From NCBI RefSeq assembly GCF_902459465.1, contig NC_047072.1, positions 14,282,184-14,346,183 on the forward strand: a DNA stretch of 64,000 bases, in the 5' to 3' direction. Made by a program: the position numbers and the translations under genes. Shown here piece by piece: positions 45,588 through 60,400 of this stretch (positions are counted from its first letter, which is position 1; the number at the start of each line of letters is the position of its first letter). The DNA is from Asterias rubens. Taxonomy: Eukaryota; Echinodermata; Asteroidea; Forcipulatida; Asteriidae. The notes under the pieces were generated by a model. The model was not told the origin of the DNA. It saw only the letters and a list, made by a program, of their open reading frames with translations, and made no database searches.

Positions 45588-48500
45588 ATGTTGCGAATTG
45601 TGTTGGTGTTTGGCTTTATGCTCACGGCAGGTAAGTTGTTATTGTTTATAGATTAGTGAACAAAGCAACGTATGTTTAAAGAGAGTAACGGTAAGGGGCG
45701 TGTACACCGTACACCAAAATCAGACGTTGTTGGTCCCCTCACTAATTTATTATTACGTAGTGTATTGAAGCAATGATTATTTTAAAGAAGGTGTTTCCGC
45801 GCAAGATTTAGTGAGAGGGTATATACTAAAAATACTGTCGTGGTAGACATTATCTCCTGTGGTGAAATAGTACCAGGCAATAAATAGATCTCTGTCCTTA
45901 TACTCTAGACATGGTAGACATGTTCATAGTACATTATCTCCTGTGGTGAAATAGTAGCAGGCAATAAATAGATCTCTGTCCTTATACTCTAGTCATGGTA
46001 GACATTTTCATAGTACCAGGTAAATACCAGGTAAATACTCACATTGGTCGTTAAATGATTTGGTGGGGCCGACTTCTTTTGATTTAAATCTCATGTAAAA
46101 ACGACTTGCTTCAAATTCCCAAAAAGTCAACGTAAGACGAATCTCTGTTTTGAAAGAGAATGCGGTGCTTTTTTTCGAAATCAAATATTGCTTTACACGC
46201 GTGTGAAAAGGCAACGAAAGCACCGTGGTTTGGAATATTGTTTTACATTCCACAGAAAGTACACAGACGTTGAGAATGGCGCACCCATGATTTTCCCTTT
46301 CGAGGTTTAAACTCCTCACAGGTTTACTGGAAGCTAAACATGCCCCAGGGTTAGACGAGTTCATTTAAGGGGGAATTCTTAAGATGTTCACGGGCGTCTC
46401 CTGGAAATAAATCATCTCTTACTAATAGAACTTGTAATCAGAATAAGATGAAATAGTTGACCCGGATTCTGTGAAAAAAAACCTGTGTGGGAACGGTTGA
46501 ATGGAATTACAGCTCTTTTCCCAATGTGTTTTCAAGACCCAGGTCCGGGTTATGCACCAAAATCTACAAAACAGCTGAATCACGGTATGCACCGCGCCTT
46601 GACAAAAATTAACTCATTACTAAAAAAGGGGATTTTCCGAATGCACTCAAGTGTCAAGGACATCATATCAAAGCTAAAGAGTTGTCACCTAAAGGCAAGT
46701 AATACCTTTGGTTTTGACCGTTCGGTTGTTTATTGACGAATACAATAAAATTAACATGGATTGTGAACATTTCATAACGTGTTTACCTTTATCAGATATC
46801 GTCGAATAATAGAGAGACCGACTGTCCGCTTCTCAGATTCAAAATTTGGAGGCATAAACACTGATATCTTTCTGCATAAGTTAAACTATGTTTTTTTCTT
46901 GATTTACTGTTGTATAATGTTTTCATTTTGTGTAGGCGCCTTGATCGGTTTTCTGGAGAAGTGCGCGTTATAAATCCATATTATTACTATTATTATAAAC
47001 ACATCCACTTTGAATTGAAATGCTTCTCAAAATGCTATCGAAAGCTGCTGTGTACCAAACGTAATCCCTGACCTTAAAGACCCCGTGCATTATTTAGATC
47101 CAGTCTTTATGGTTCACTGTGTTTTTGTACTATCTCGTTTTCAGGATTGTTGGATGTAACTGCCGATCCCATTGCTTCGCTTAGGGATGATAAGCCAGCT
47201 GCTAGGCCACGCTGCCCGCCGATATGTGGTGTACACGATCGCGGCAAGCGTCAGGCGATGTCAGAGGATGTGCGAAATTGTGCAATAGATCCACCGGTAA
47301 GTATAAAGCAAAATTAATAACGCATGGCCTTTTAAATTTTCAGTCATTACTTTATTTATTTTGTACACATCAGACATGCCTGATGCTTCGTTTTTAAAAG
47401 GGCAAAGGACACCAAGGCATTTTCTCATCGGTAAAGTGCACACTATAATGAGGAGTTAGAGGGCACCAAGGCAACAGGGCATGGGGGCAATCGCCTTCGT
47501 TGCAAGCCGGTCTCAGGTCGACCTACGATGTTCTTGCGTCCGCAACAAACCGTCAGCAACGCGCAGACAAAATTAAAGGACGTGTTGTTGGTTCGGACGA
47601 GTTGGTCTATAAAAAGAGTTTGTAACCGTTTGTTATCAAATGCATATGGTTAGAAAGATGTTGTAAAAGTAGAATACAATGATCTTGAAATTGCGTGGTT
47701 TTCCTTTTACATCGTCGACTAACACGGTCGGCCATTTATGGGAGTCAATTAATTGTTTTTGCCATTTATGGGAGTCAATTTTTTGACTCCCATAAATGGC
47801 CTGACCGTGTTTCTTTGCGACGTAAACCGTGAAATTCCGAGGCATGTTTGTGTGGATTTGTATATTCTACTTCTAGCCATATGCATTTCAAAACAAACGG
47901 TTTCAAACGCTTTTCAAAGACCAACTCGACCGATCCAAGTCAACGTGTTCCTTTAATATTCTCAGGTCACAACAACTGAGAAATTGGCGCCTGCGATTGG
48001 TTCCCGACCGTCGGGATCACGTCGTACAAATTGAAATTGTTCTACTCTTGCGACTGTTAATTGTTTTTTTTTCGAGCGGCGACTCTTTCAGATTGTCTTA
48101 AAATCATCGCAGTTACGCTCAGGTCGTAAATAATCGCTGACTGAAAAGTTCCCGATGGTCTTGGCTCAGGCGCAGTGTGATCCTGAAGAGTCAGTCGCCG
48201 ACTGTTTTTTGTTGACTAAAGGTCGACCTGAGGCCGGCTTTAGTATCATCAGACCTGCATAGATTATTGTAATTTGTAAAACATGAATAAGAAGGAAAGT
48301 GTTCGCTTATTTTGGATCGATCAGAACATCCAACAACCAATGTATACAAAAGTCTAATCAGTTACACGACTTTGCTACTTTCGCACCGTAGTTTTACTAC
48401 GTGTAACGTTGTTGTCGCGACTCAGTAGTACGGCTTTTAAATGGAACAGAATGCATTGACAAAACAAAGGCAAACGTGTTTTTTGTATAGAGTCGCATAA

Positions 48501-51500
48501 TTCGTAGCAGGTTCACACCCTGCAAGGACACAACATTACAAACTCAACAAGTAACTTCATTTGGAAGTATTCATGCAGAATTTGAAGTACTAAAAAGTCA
48601 ATATTTAACAAACGTGTAATACAAAAATAGCGTTATTTCATGTAAAGTGTTAACAAATAAGAGTAAAGCTAAACAAAACAACAACCCTCGGCATAAAATG
48701 AATATCAAAATAAACCCCACAAACCTAACAATTTTAACCGATATAGTTCGTATTGATTTGACTCTATAGTTTTACCCCCCTACGGTCACCGATACTTCAG
48801 CCAGGCTTTCTGCTCTTCGCAATCAAATGGCTGATAATAACATTGCTGCTTATATCATCCCATCAGAAGACGCACATGGGGTAAGTACAGCGGAACATTG
48901 GATCAGAGATCGTAAGTTTAAGATAAGTAATTTTCCTTAAATAAAATTAATGGTCCTGTTTATAAGCAAGGTATCTTTATTTTTTAAGCCGGTTGTAATC
49001 CTTATTATCGTGTACCTTGTGAACATTTCAGAACGTGTTAGATTTTTTTTTTGAGATATCGCTAAAGGTCTGGAGAGGTTTACCCTTTATCCATAGAGGA
49101 AGAATATTCGTTTACTGAAATACACAATATGAGAAATGTATCTCATCTAGTATCTCATCTAGTAACGTTTCCAAGATTCAGATTTTTGGGACACGAACTG
49201 ATATATTTTTCCATAACTAAATTACTTCGAAGTGAAATGATTCTTAAAGGCAGTGGACACTATTGGTAATTGTCAAAGACTAGCCTTCACAGTTGGTGTA
49301 TCTCAACATATGCATAAAATAACAAACCTGTGAAGATTTGAGCTCAATCGGTCATCGAACTTACGAGATAATAATGAAAGAAAAAAACACCCTTGTCACA
49401 CGAAGTTGTGTACGTTTGGATGGTTGATTTCGAGACCTCAAGTTCTAAATCTGAGGTCTCGAAATCAAATTCGTGGAAAATTGCTTCTTTCTCGAAAACT
49501 ATGGCACTTCAGAGGGAGCCGTTTCTCACAATGTTTTATGCCATCAATCTCTCCCCATTACTCGTCACCAAGAAAGGTTTTATGCTAATAATTGTTTTGA
49601 GCAATTACCAATAGTGTCCATTGCCTTTAAAATGCTTCATTCTATCGAAAGCTGAGATGTACTTTTCGAACAAAGTTTTCAGTGCCACTTATTTCAATTA
49701 GAGTGATTATCAAACGTATATCCCATTAAGCTCCGTGTTTATGAGACAACTACGGTTGGATATGCCAAATAAATTAATAAACGCTCGTTGGTTTTAACGA
49801 ATTCGGGTCAATATAGTAAAAAGTTATACACAAAAAATGCTTTAACATAACCTGTATAATCGTAATAGGTCCCGATGTATCTGGTTGGTTTATTTTAGAG
49901 TGAGTACGTGGCTGCACGTGACATGAGACGAGCGTTTATCTGCGGTTTGAAAGGCTCGGCAGGTGAGAGAATCAAGAACCTCCAACTAAGTCATTTCTAA
50001 ACACTTTGCTTCCTTTTCTATATTGTTTGAGGTTTGCTTTTTGTATTTTTTTCAAAAGATGTTTCCTATATTTAAATAATTACAAGTTTTCTTTCGTTAT
50101 CCTCATACATATTTGTCTCCTCTCAGAAAAAAATCAAGACACGAATATAGACCCTAATGTTTAAAGTTTTAGACAAAAAGAAATAACTTTAAATCAGATT
50201 GTTTTCATGAGTGGGGGAGGGGCCAGGCTTGACCACTTATTTCGATACTGAAAGATATACGACCATTTCATCATATTCCCTGCCAATTATGACAATAATA
50301 TTTCATAAATATAGTTGATTAAATGGGAACCATCTTCTTTCTCTTCCTGTGTCATTTTGTTTATATTGTTTGAAAGGATGACAAAATCAAGCAGCTCAAC
50401 AGTCACACTTTACAATAAGCCATTTCGAGATATATGCTAATAAACACATTCATATGACACTATTGGGAATATTGGGTTTGGGTTAATTTGTCTGTATACA
50501 CCCAAAACAAACAGTGCAAAAAAAGCATTTTATCTGAATTATAAACCATTTCAGAATAGGACTTTAATACTTGAAAATAGCAAAGCCTGGCCCAAAATAC
50601 TCAAACGATGTTGATTTTACACTATTTTGTATTTTAGGTCTTGCCGTAGTGACCATGACCGAGGCTAAACTGTGGACAGATGGACGATATTTCCTCCAAG
50701 CTGAGAAAGAAATGGACTGCAACTGGGATCTTATGAAGATCGGTAACTTGCTTTAGTATCAAAATAGCATCCCCAGATTTTCCGTTGCTTGATGTGTTAC
50801 CCAAATCCTCCTTGCCTGGTATACCATTACTAGATCCTGATGGTTTGGTGGGCGTTAGTGGAAGTTTGAAATGGGTTTAAAAATTGGTTATTATTGGAGC
50901 GACCTAGTAAAGAATCTCGCAAGAAATGTATCCACAATTTATCATCTGAGTTGTTGTCATCCATTGATCCCAATTAGGTTAGATTTTTACCCCCAATTGT
51001 GACATTTATCCCAATGAAGGTAACAAAGGTCCCCAATTGAGCAACATTAATGTTTGAGGTACATTAATGTTTACATTCAATTCTGTAGTACTAAAAACCT
51101 GCTTCGGTGTGAAACCTTGTTTCCAGTTCACGTTATAATCTAATTCTTTGCAGGTGGTGGATCTACTGACCCGTCAGCAAGCGCATATTTAGCAACAACT
51201 CTTGCAGATGGAGATACAGTAGGATTTGACCCTGCACTGATGTCAGTCAGTAAGTACTGAATGCAGACAAATACAAAAGTAAACTATTGATTTGACATCT
51301 ATTATTGATTTGATATTTATCTTTGACAGTTCAAAATGTGGGTTTGTGGCCCTAAAAGCTAACTGCAGTGGAGTCTGGCCTCAGAGGAACTTCAAATGAA
51401 CTTTATACTTTCTTTATTTTCTGATTGAGAATGGGATTTCCAACAGCAGGTTCCATGGAACAACATTTTTGTGCACTTAATCCCATACTTAAAGTGCCAG

Positions 51501-54358
51501 ACTGTTTCTATCCTCATTTGGGGCAAATGTATTCACGCCAACAAAAGATGAAGATACTGCAAACAGTTTCTACAATGCAGAATCTGCATTCTCTTTCAGT
51601 CATATATTTTGTCTAAGATTATGTATCCATTAACAACTACGGAAACATAAGGCAGTTTGTTGCTGTTATCTTCAGCTTCAAATGAACTTGATACATGCAT
51701 GACTCTAACAACTGTGGCCCTGGTTCGAATCCAGGTTGGGGACATGTGACTAGAGATGTGCATTACTTCACTCCCTGGGGGTTATTTTCTGTGTTCTCCG
51801 GTTTTCAATCCTTTTGAAAAATACAAATTCTTGATCTCTAGCTGTAATCAAGGGTCAATGAGGCTGGCTAAAAAAAAACTTTTATAAGTCTACAGCAATT
51901 ATTACTCAAAGCTGCGAAGCTGAGTGATAAGCATAACATTAATTTTATTGAGACATTTTAGGGCAGTGGACACTATTGGTAATTACTCAAAATAATTATT
52001 AGCATAAAACCTTACTTAGTAACGAGTAAAGGGGAGAGGTTGATAGTATAAAACATTGTTAGAAGTGACGTAGTTTTTGAGAAAGAAGTAATTTTTTACG
52101 AATTTGATTTCGAGACCTTTGAATTAGATTTTGAGGTCTCGAAATCAAGCATCTGAAAGCACACAACTTCATGTGACAAGGGTGTTTTTTCTTTCATCGT
52201 TATCTCGCAACTTCAACGAAAAATTGAGCTTAAAAATTGAGTTTTTTTTATTTTATGCTTCGTTACAGCCAGTTTTATGCATATGTTGAGATACACCAAG
52301 TGAGAAGACTGGTCTTTGTCAATTACCAGAAGTGTCCAGTGTCTTTAAAGTGACCAACCTTTTCTTGCCCCCTTCCTCTTCAGGTGACTTTCAGGCCTAT
52401 GAGGCGGCCCTCAAGGAACAATCACCATCTAAGATGATCAACATGACATCCATCAGTACAAACCTCGTTGATGAAATCTGGGATGACCAGCCATCATACA
52501 ATTCAGAAACTGTCATCACTGTCTTAGATGCAGCCAAATACACAGGTATGATAACTACAGGAAAAAAAATGAAACAAATATAACATATTGAAATCAAACT
52601 TGTTTTTAAATTACACATTACATGTTCAAGTGATAGCTTTTGAACCAAGCTGAGTTACAGGGGACCTGAGCGGTGGTGAATACAAGTTCTTGTTACGGTT
52701 ACAAATTAAAATCAGTACTTGCTGATTTGCACAAAGTTCTACAAAATATGATTGAGGATATATGTATTGATACACCAAACCAAGCTGGTTGTTGTGACCT
52801 GTGTATCGAGTATAAACCTAACCATTAACTTCTTCTCCGAACACATGAGAGTAAGTACGAACCAGGAAATTCGTGTATGAGACTTTTAATGACAATATTT
52901 GTTTTGTTTGGGATTTTTTTCGCCAGGTGAGACTTGGCAGCAGAAGATCATTGACGGTGCCCCAGAGCAGGACAGTGTTCGCAAACAACTCCAAGATATG
53001 ACAGCAGAGACTGTTGAGGGATTGGTTATCAACAAGCTTGATGAAATCGCATGTAAGATTGTATTTTATTAACATTTTCTTTTAGTAGTAGGGGCCATTC
53101 CCGACACAGAGGCGTTTAGCTACGCTCTCTTCTCAAGCTCCTTCAGCCTCCATTCAGTGTCATAGTCACTACAGGCTTTGTATGATATCCAGATCTTTGG
53201 GAGGTAAAGGCCATTTATATGTTGCTAATGCCACTTCCATTGGAAAATCTTAAAGTCTAATTGAAAATTTTGGAAGTGGTGCCAAGACAAAGACGAAGTC
53301 AGCAATTTTCTGCTTAGCAAAAACGGATACCAGTTACAGGTTGTACATGTGATGTTTTGGATGGTAACCTTATTCAGGTAAGCATAATTCTTTGCACTTA
53401 AGCAGCTGTCTGAAATTAGGCCCTGGTTTATCCACTTCAATCTGATGTGAGCTGATCTTCTCTCAAATCTTATCTTCAAATAGTCTGGTTAATAATCTCA
53501 TCCACTTCTCATAATTACCAATCTAGTATAAGCATGAAATCTATATGAAAAATATAATTCAATTCCTGTAAATCAAATGAAATCTAATCTAGCTCAGGTA
53601 GTTACTTATAAACATATATTAAGAAGCACTGAGTGGTGTTAAATAATCTAGATTGGTAAACTATTCTTTACAAATTATCTTCTAATGAAGTAACCTAACA
53701 ACTTTGTTTATCTATTTCATTTGTTTTTTTTTCAGGGTTGTTTAACATCCGTGGTGATGATATCCCATACAATCCAATGATTGTCTCCTATGCCATTGTA
53801 ACCATGACAGAACAAATGTAAGTTCCTATGACATCTTGGATCAAGTTCAAGTTATTTTCAAGAATATTTCATTGATTGATAATAGTAAAATACTAATTAT
53901 AACAATGCATTGTAATGCATCAAATCAATCTAAGGAGATGTTCAAGGCAGATGACAATGTAAACAAAACAATTCATATATACATGTACATATCCAGTGAA
54001 AAGAAAGCAGTATAACAACCCTGCTTTTAGGTAGGCTTCTTAGATGGAAATATAAAATCTACTTTTTCTGATGTTTGGCCTCTTGCAGTCTGTATCTCTA
54101 TGACAGCACATCAACAAAGAGAGTACCAGATGAAGTCAAAACCCATCTCAATTTTGACTCTGCTTCAAACGCCTGTACATCATCACGTAAGTACAACCAA
54201 ATCAAGACTCCCTACTACAGAATTACTTTGACTACCACAATGGAGTTACTAGATATCAATATCATTAACTTCAGAGAAAAAAGCTTGTGATTGTTAAAGA
54301 CCTTAGTATGTATAAATAAAACAGTTTCCTTAAAAAAGGAACAGGGGGCACAGACACA

Positions 54359-54411
<53 letters not shown>

Positions 54412-57400
54412 TTTTTTTTTTTTTTTTTTTTTTTCTTTTTTTTTTTTTGGGGGGGGGGGGGCTATTAGGAGGGGGCAAGCATGGTGTTAAGACTTGGGGC
54501 TATACATAGTATATCAAACATTTCATTTCTGCATTTGATCACATTGGGGGGAGGGTGCAAGGGTTTTAGGCAGGGAGAAGCCCAGCCTTCTTTTGGTGGT
54601 TATGCCAGTGTCATTGTCTGGGGAAAAACAACTTATTTTCCTAGCGTTTGATTTCATCAACAGCTTGTGTCATCATCAAAGACTATGACATGTTTTTCAC
54701 TGACCTGGCAACCATGAGTGCTGCAATAAATGGCAAGATGCTGGTTAGTGATGCTGCAAGTTATGCTGTCTACGATGTTGTTGGGGTAAGTTTCAGTGAG
54801 AGGAATATATTGAGGGCCCCTCCCCTTCTCCTGCAACTATACATGTAGCTAAGTATAAAATTGAGATTTCAAGAAAAATAGCCAAACTGTGTTTTGCTAA
54901 AGTGTTTCATGAATTTTAAGTCCCATTTATTAGTTCATAACAATTTATTCAAGACTACCTTATGATTTGATAAGTACTACATTTCTCCCTACCCCCATCT
55001 CCAAAAAATCGCCATACTAACAAAACTGAAATTCATGATGTATTTTTGTGATTATTTTGTTGTTTTAGGATAAGCGTTATGTAACAGCTTCTCCACTTCT
55101 TCTCATGAAAGCAATAAAGAGTGAAACAGAGGCTCTAGGCATGGAGGAAGCTCATGTAAGATCAAATTAAGGCATTTTGTTACTGGTTTGAGTAAATGGA
55201 TAACCATACTCTATACTTCTTAGAAGTCATAGTTAGAAACAGAAACCTCAAAAGCTTTTGTGATAGAGGAAGCTCTTGTAATTCCTAGTCAAGGCATTTC
55301 TTTAACTGATCTGAGTACGGAAAAACTTTGTATAGTAGTAGGTAATATTGAAGGCAATGGACACATTTGGTAATTTTCAAAGACCAGTATTCTCACCAAT
55401 GTATGCTAAAATAACAAATCGGTGAAATTGGGCTTAATTGGTCATCAAAGTCACAAGTTAATAACGAAATAAATAAAACTATTGTTGCACAAATTTGTGT
55501 GCTCTCAGATGCCCGAGAAAGGCTTCAGGCCTGAAGTCTTTCTCAGATCCAAATATTTGAGTTAGAAATTACTTCTTTCTCAAAAGCTTTGTTGTACTAT
55601 AAAGGGAGTTGTATTCACAATGTGGTGTACTACCAACAGCTCTCTGTTGCTCGTTACCAAGTCAGTTTTTATGTTGATATATATTTTGAGCAATTGCCAA
55701 ATGGGTCCAGTACCTTTTACAGACAAGAAGCCTTTATGATGATGGAAGCTCGATCAGACCAAGTTAAGGCATTTTTCCCGGTTTGTGAATGCGGGTTACC
55801 ATCTATTTCAAACTTATCAGGTTAAAGTTAAAAGACAAGAAGCCTTTGCAATGTAGGGAGCTCTTATGTGAGACCAAGTAAGCCATTTCCTTACTGTTTG
55901 AAAATGTGGCTAACCATACTTTAAACACATTATAGTAGATAATTAAAAGACAAGAATCTCATGTAAATGCAGGATATGATAAGTTCTATTTATATAAGTC
56001 ATTCAAATTGTTTCAGGAATCGTTACAACAAACAAACTCTGAACCTTCTTTGATATTTTACAACATTTTCTGAATAGGCCATGGATTCCATCGCATTGTG
56101 TAATCTTGGGGCTTGGATGCAAAAAACCATAGACGGTTTAGAGGTAAGATGATAAACATGTTTTATTTAAGAGAAATTGTAATCACGTAAATGATCAGAC
56201 TTTTATAGACTATTTGCAAATATTGAAAACACAATGAAGTGATGACAGATGAAAATTTCAACTTATGTGGTAACCAATTCAGTGCAAATCCCTCTACTGT
56301 AGAAACAATAACAATCCTCACTGAATCTTCTAATACTTATAACGTACAATTTCATCTTACAACACTGCCTTCGTGTCTAGACTTTCAGATTAAGCATAGC
56401 AATTAAAAACAGCCATTTCTAAATTCAACCTTTTATGATAAATTAATTTGCAGGATCCAATGGTAGGAGACAAAAGTGTGATCAGTGAGCAGATTGTTAT
56501 GCAGAAAGCTATTGAGTTTAGAGCGTAAGTACACATTACTTTTTTACTTTTTGAGTGAGTCTTATAATTTACTTGAGTGATTTACCCACCTTATCTATAT
56601 TTTGTTTGATTGATTTTTAATTTTCTTTGCCTAAATTGAATAGTGCGTTTGAGGACAACCGAGGATTAAGTTTTGGGACCATTGCTGGGTTTGGACCACA
56701 TGGTGCCATCATTCACTACACGTAAGTACCTTTTTCTGATTCCCTTTGATTTGTCTTTGTAACTCATTGCCATAATTGCTTCACTGCTCCAAGGAGTTGA
56801 TAAAAGTACAGAATTGTGTTTTAAAGGTGAAGTTATTACTTTCATACTTTACAGTGGTATAGTGTTCAGTTGTCTTAAGCTATAGTACCATTTTTCCCTC
56901 CTTGCAGGAGTAGGTCACGACAATGGATTATGTAACCCATTCTGGATCTCAAAATCAACACATTTATATATTATTTTAATAGATCTACACCAGAAACCGA
57001 TGTTGCCATAACAAAAGGCAGTACTTTCCTGTTGGATTCTGGAGGCCAATACTTGTAAGTAAATTGAATCTCGAATGTTTTGCTGGAAATGTGAAAAAAG
57101 GCAAAAACAACAACATTTTGATAACAAAGTAGACATTTTTCTTCCAGTCTATTTAGCAACTGTTTCCACTTTCCATAATTTCAGGCAAGGTACGTGTGAC
57201 ATCACCAGGACCTTTCATTTTGGTACTCCAACCAATTTCCAGAGGGTGAGTGACTCACTACAAATTATATTCACAAGCCTTTGTAAACACACAAAGAGTT
57301 GAAACAAGGACGGTTCTTGCAGAATGAACCAGAAACACACAAGGAGGGAAGGAGTCTGGAGTACTGCGACTCTCCGATAATGAGAGTTCCAAGCTTGTTT

Positions 57401-60400
57401 CATACACTGTACATCTTAGTGTGAAACTGGTACAAAAACTCTTAGACCGTGGGATGATGCTCCAAATTCTGCTTTTCATTGGTCTACCCTACATAACTAT
57501 TTACATTTGGTCTCAAGTTTTGTAGAAAATTCAACTTACCATCCAAAAAAGTTGCCTAGCCCAAAACTCTTACTTGACAACATTGAGACCACCACGACAA
57601 TGACTGGATAGACTATGAATTATAACCCATCTCTGGCAACTACCTGAAATCCATGCAGACTACTGCTTGCTCATCATACTCTATCCAAAGAGTAATTATA
57701 AACCATATTGGTGTGGATCCACTTGAAATCAAACAACAACCTCTTTATTGTTTGGCTGAGTTGAAATCAAACAACAACCTCTTTATTGTTTGGCTAAGTT
57801 AGCATTGCAGTACTGGACTAAGTCTATCAAACTAAAGGAGAATGGAAGACCCGTAGTGCACTTAAGGATATTGTACCCTAATGAGCTTTTCTAATATCTC
57901 TCTTTAGGAAGCATATACTAGAGTTCTACTGGGAAGCATCGACTTGGTTATGGCTGTGTTCAGAGATGGCATTTATGGTAAGTTCCTCATTCTCAATCAA
58001 GATTATCAGGACTTTGTTTTTCTCTTTTGAGAAAATTTAGAATGTTTTCACCGCGAATGGGGGACTTTTAAGATGCTTGGTGGCAGCAACATTACTAGGT
58101 AATATCCATTGTTATCGGTAATGTGCGCATGCTCAGAACTATGTGAACAATGTAAGGTTACCCGGTAAGTCTGCTGCCTAGTGTCCCAAAGTCTCCCATT
58201 AGCGAACACTTGGACATATCCACGGCCGATAATCAGCCATGTTATGCTAGAATATCAGGAATAATCCCAATATGCAATAATAATCAATGGTAGTAAGCCT
58301 ATTGAGTCTCTCATAATCCTCATTTTACACATGAAAATGTTGAATGTCTGGAATCAGGAATGAAAAAAATAATCCAGAGAAAAAAGGGAGATATCAAGCA
58401 TGTACTCCAGTACCAACTGGTCCTGTTTGTACAGGGGAGTTGTGTTAGTTCTCAAGTTTGCAAGTAAAGTACAAAGGTGACATGTGGTCCTGGAGATAAA
58501 TGGAAGTAATTCCTACAACTAAGAGAATTTTTTCATCATTGATGAAATTAAAACTACATGATTGTGACCATTGATATTTTTTATAAATAATCAGGCCGGG
58601 ATATTGATGCATACGCAAGAGGCAATTTGTGGCAAGGCGGATTGGACTATAACCACGGAACAGGACACGGTATTGGGCATTTCCTCAATGTCCATGAAGG
58701 TATGTAGAATTCATGGTTTCAATGTATAACAGATTCAAATGTCATCTTGGGGAGCATCACTCCACACTCGCTAAAACTAGAAGCAAAAAATACCTGAACT
58801 CCCAAACAAAGGTATCAAATTTCACTATAAATATGCGCGCAATTACAAGTTGTACTTGTGTACACACTAAAAAGTGCAGTTTGTCGCGTTGATGATACGG
58901 TGATTGTTTGACAGCTGGATATTTTGAGCAAAAAAGTTCCATTGCAGTTGCTGATTCTGATCATTGGGATCTCAGGGAGTGAGTATTCAATTGAATACTC
59001 CGGACAAGTCTTCTATAAAGTGTAACAGAATGTCATCAAGGAATAAGGAAAAATTTACAATTTTTTGGTTGCTGTTGTTTACATCCCTTGCCAGATAAAG
59101 CATCATTTACTCAGTTTTTTCGAGATCAAAATTTAGCACTTGACTGGATGAGGCATTGAACGTTATCATTCAAATGCATTAGAAAGCCCTCTAAAATGTC
59201 AGTTTCAATGTTACTTGAACCGAATTGTGGTAAGAATGGGTAGCAGCAAGATATTTGGGACAGGGCAATGATATATCACCTAACCCTATGGTTAGGTTTT
59301 TTGTAGATTTTGTACCGTTTTGAATTAATCAGGAGCTGTGTTTAACCACAATGTGAATATACAACACAGAAAAACTGTTTTTAAATGTTTAAAGAATTAA
59401 AAAGAGTCATGGACAACACTCTGATGATCTGTTTGTATCAATGCATATTAACCTGTTTTGATGTTTGTCCAAATCGTTTTTAGTAGGTCCGCATGATTTC
59501 ATTTTCAGATCATAAATACGAAGAAGATGTTGTCATCATTTACTTTGTATAAGTTTCATTATGTATGGGACAAGCCATGGAGTGAGATGTTCTTAAGTTA
59601 AGAAAGTTAGATTATAGACCCATCCTTGCTAGGGGATGCGGTTGGCAGATAACAATTTGTGCCCTAAACTTCAACCGTCCAAGATGTCAGAATGTAACGA
59701 CCAACTGGGTATCTGATTCATAATATGACACTACATTTACTATGATTTGCCCAGGTATGTTTAGTGACTATAATCATGCTAACGAGCATCCAAAGGTGGC
59801 ATTCAACAGATGGAGTGGAACAATACCTTTTCATTCAACCTCGTTCCCAGTGGTGAACGATCTCTCCAAACCATTTCCCCCAACATTTTTCCAGCTTGCC
59901 TTGCTCACTCATTACCCCTGGTATATTCACTTTATGTGGTAATATGACACACTTAAAATTGGCCTGTGGTTGATCCACATGTGCATGCGCTCAAGTACAT
60001 GCAAGGGGACAAAATAGTATCTCGCAAAAAAAGGCAACTTCATTGTCCAATCAATTCTTCTCAAGTTGATCTTGTGACAAAAGTAAAATCATAATTCATT
60101 TAAAATGGGACTTGCATTTTAACAAGTGTACTCAGTATCATATAACAAGTGTACTAAGAATCATACAAGCGCCATACAAGTGCTCAAAAGTTTGTAGCTG
60201 GCTATAGTCACTATGAGGAGCCACTCAGCGATATTTGTCAGTATATCCCTACTAGTGGGCACTGAGGTATCGTAAAGCTAGCTGCCCAGGGTAGCAAACC
60301 GCTACTCAAAGAAAGTTATATCAGCCTTAGGTAGTTATTTGTTTGATCTAGATGCAATTCCTTGTGTCAACAATCAATAAATTAGTAAAGCTATATATTC

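Noticed and set aside
46485-46736. 83-codon ORF on the plus strand
   Set aside because: It lies in aminopeptidase intron 1, lacks a matching splice context and has no recognisable domain.
54645-54663. Upstream acceptor cctag at 54644 for aminopeptidase exon 11
   Set aside because: Using it puts the exon out of phase and gives a stop within 15 codons. The acceptor atcaacag at 54663 restores the family sequence CVIIKDY.
59755-59942. Possible additional loop exon after VHEG (acceptor tttgcccag, peptide [14 protein letters not shown]..., open to a stop at 59942)
   Set aside because: It starts in the right phase and GMFSD recalls the family, but there is no usable phase-1 donor and the later residues do not resemble the loop. 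At most an alternative terminal exon, without support.
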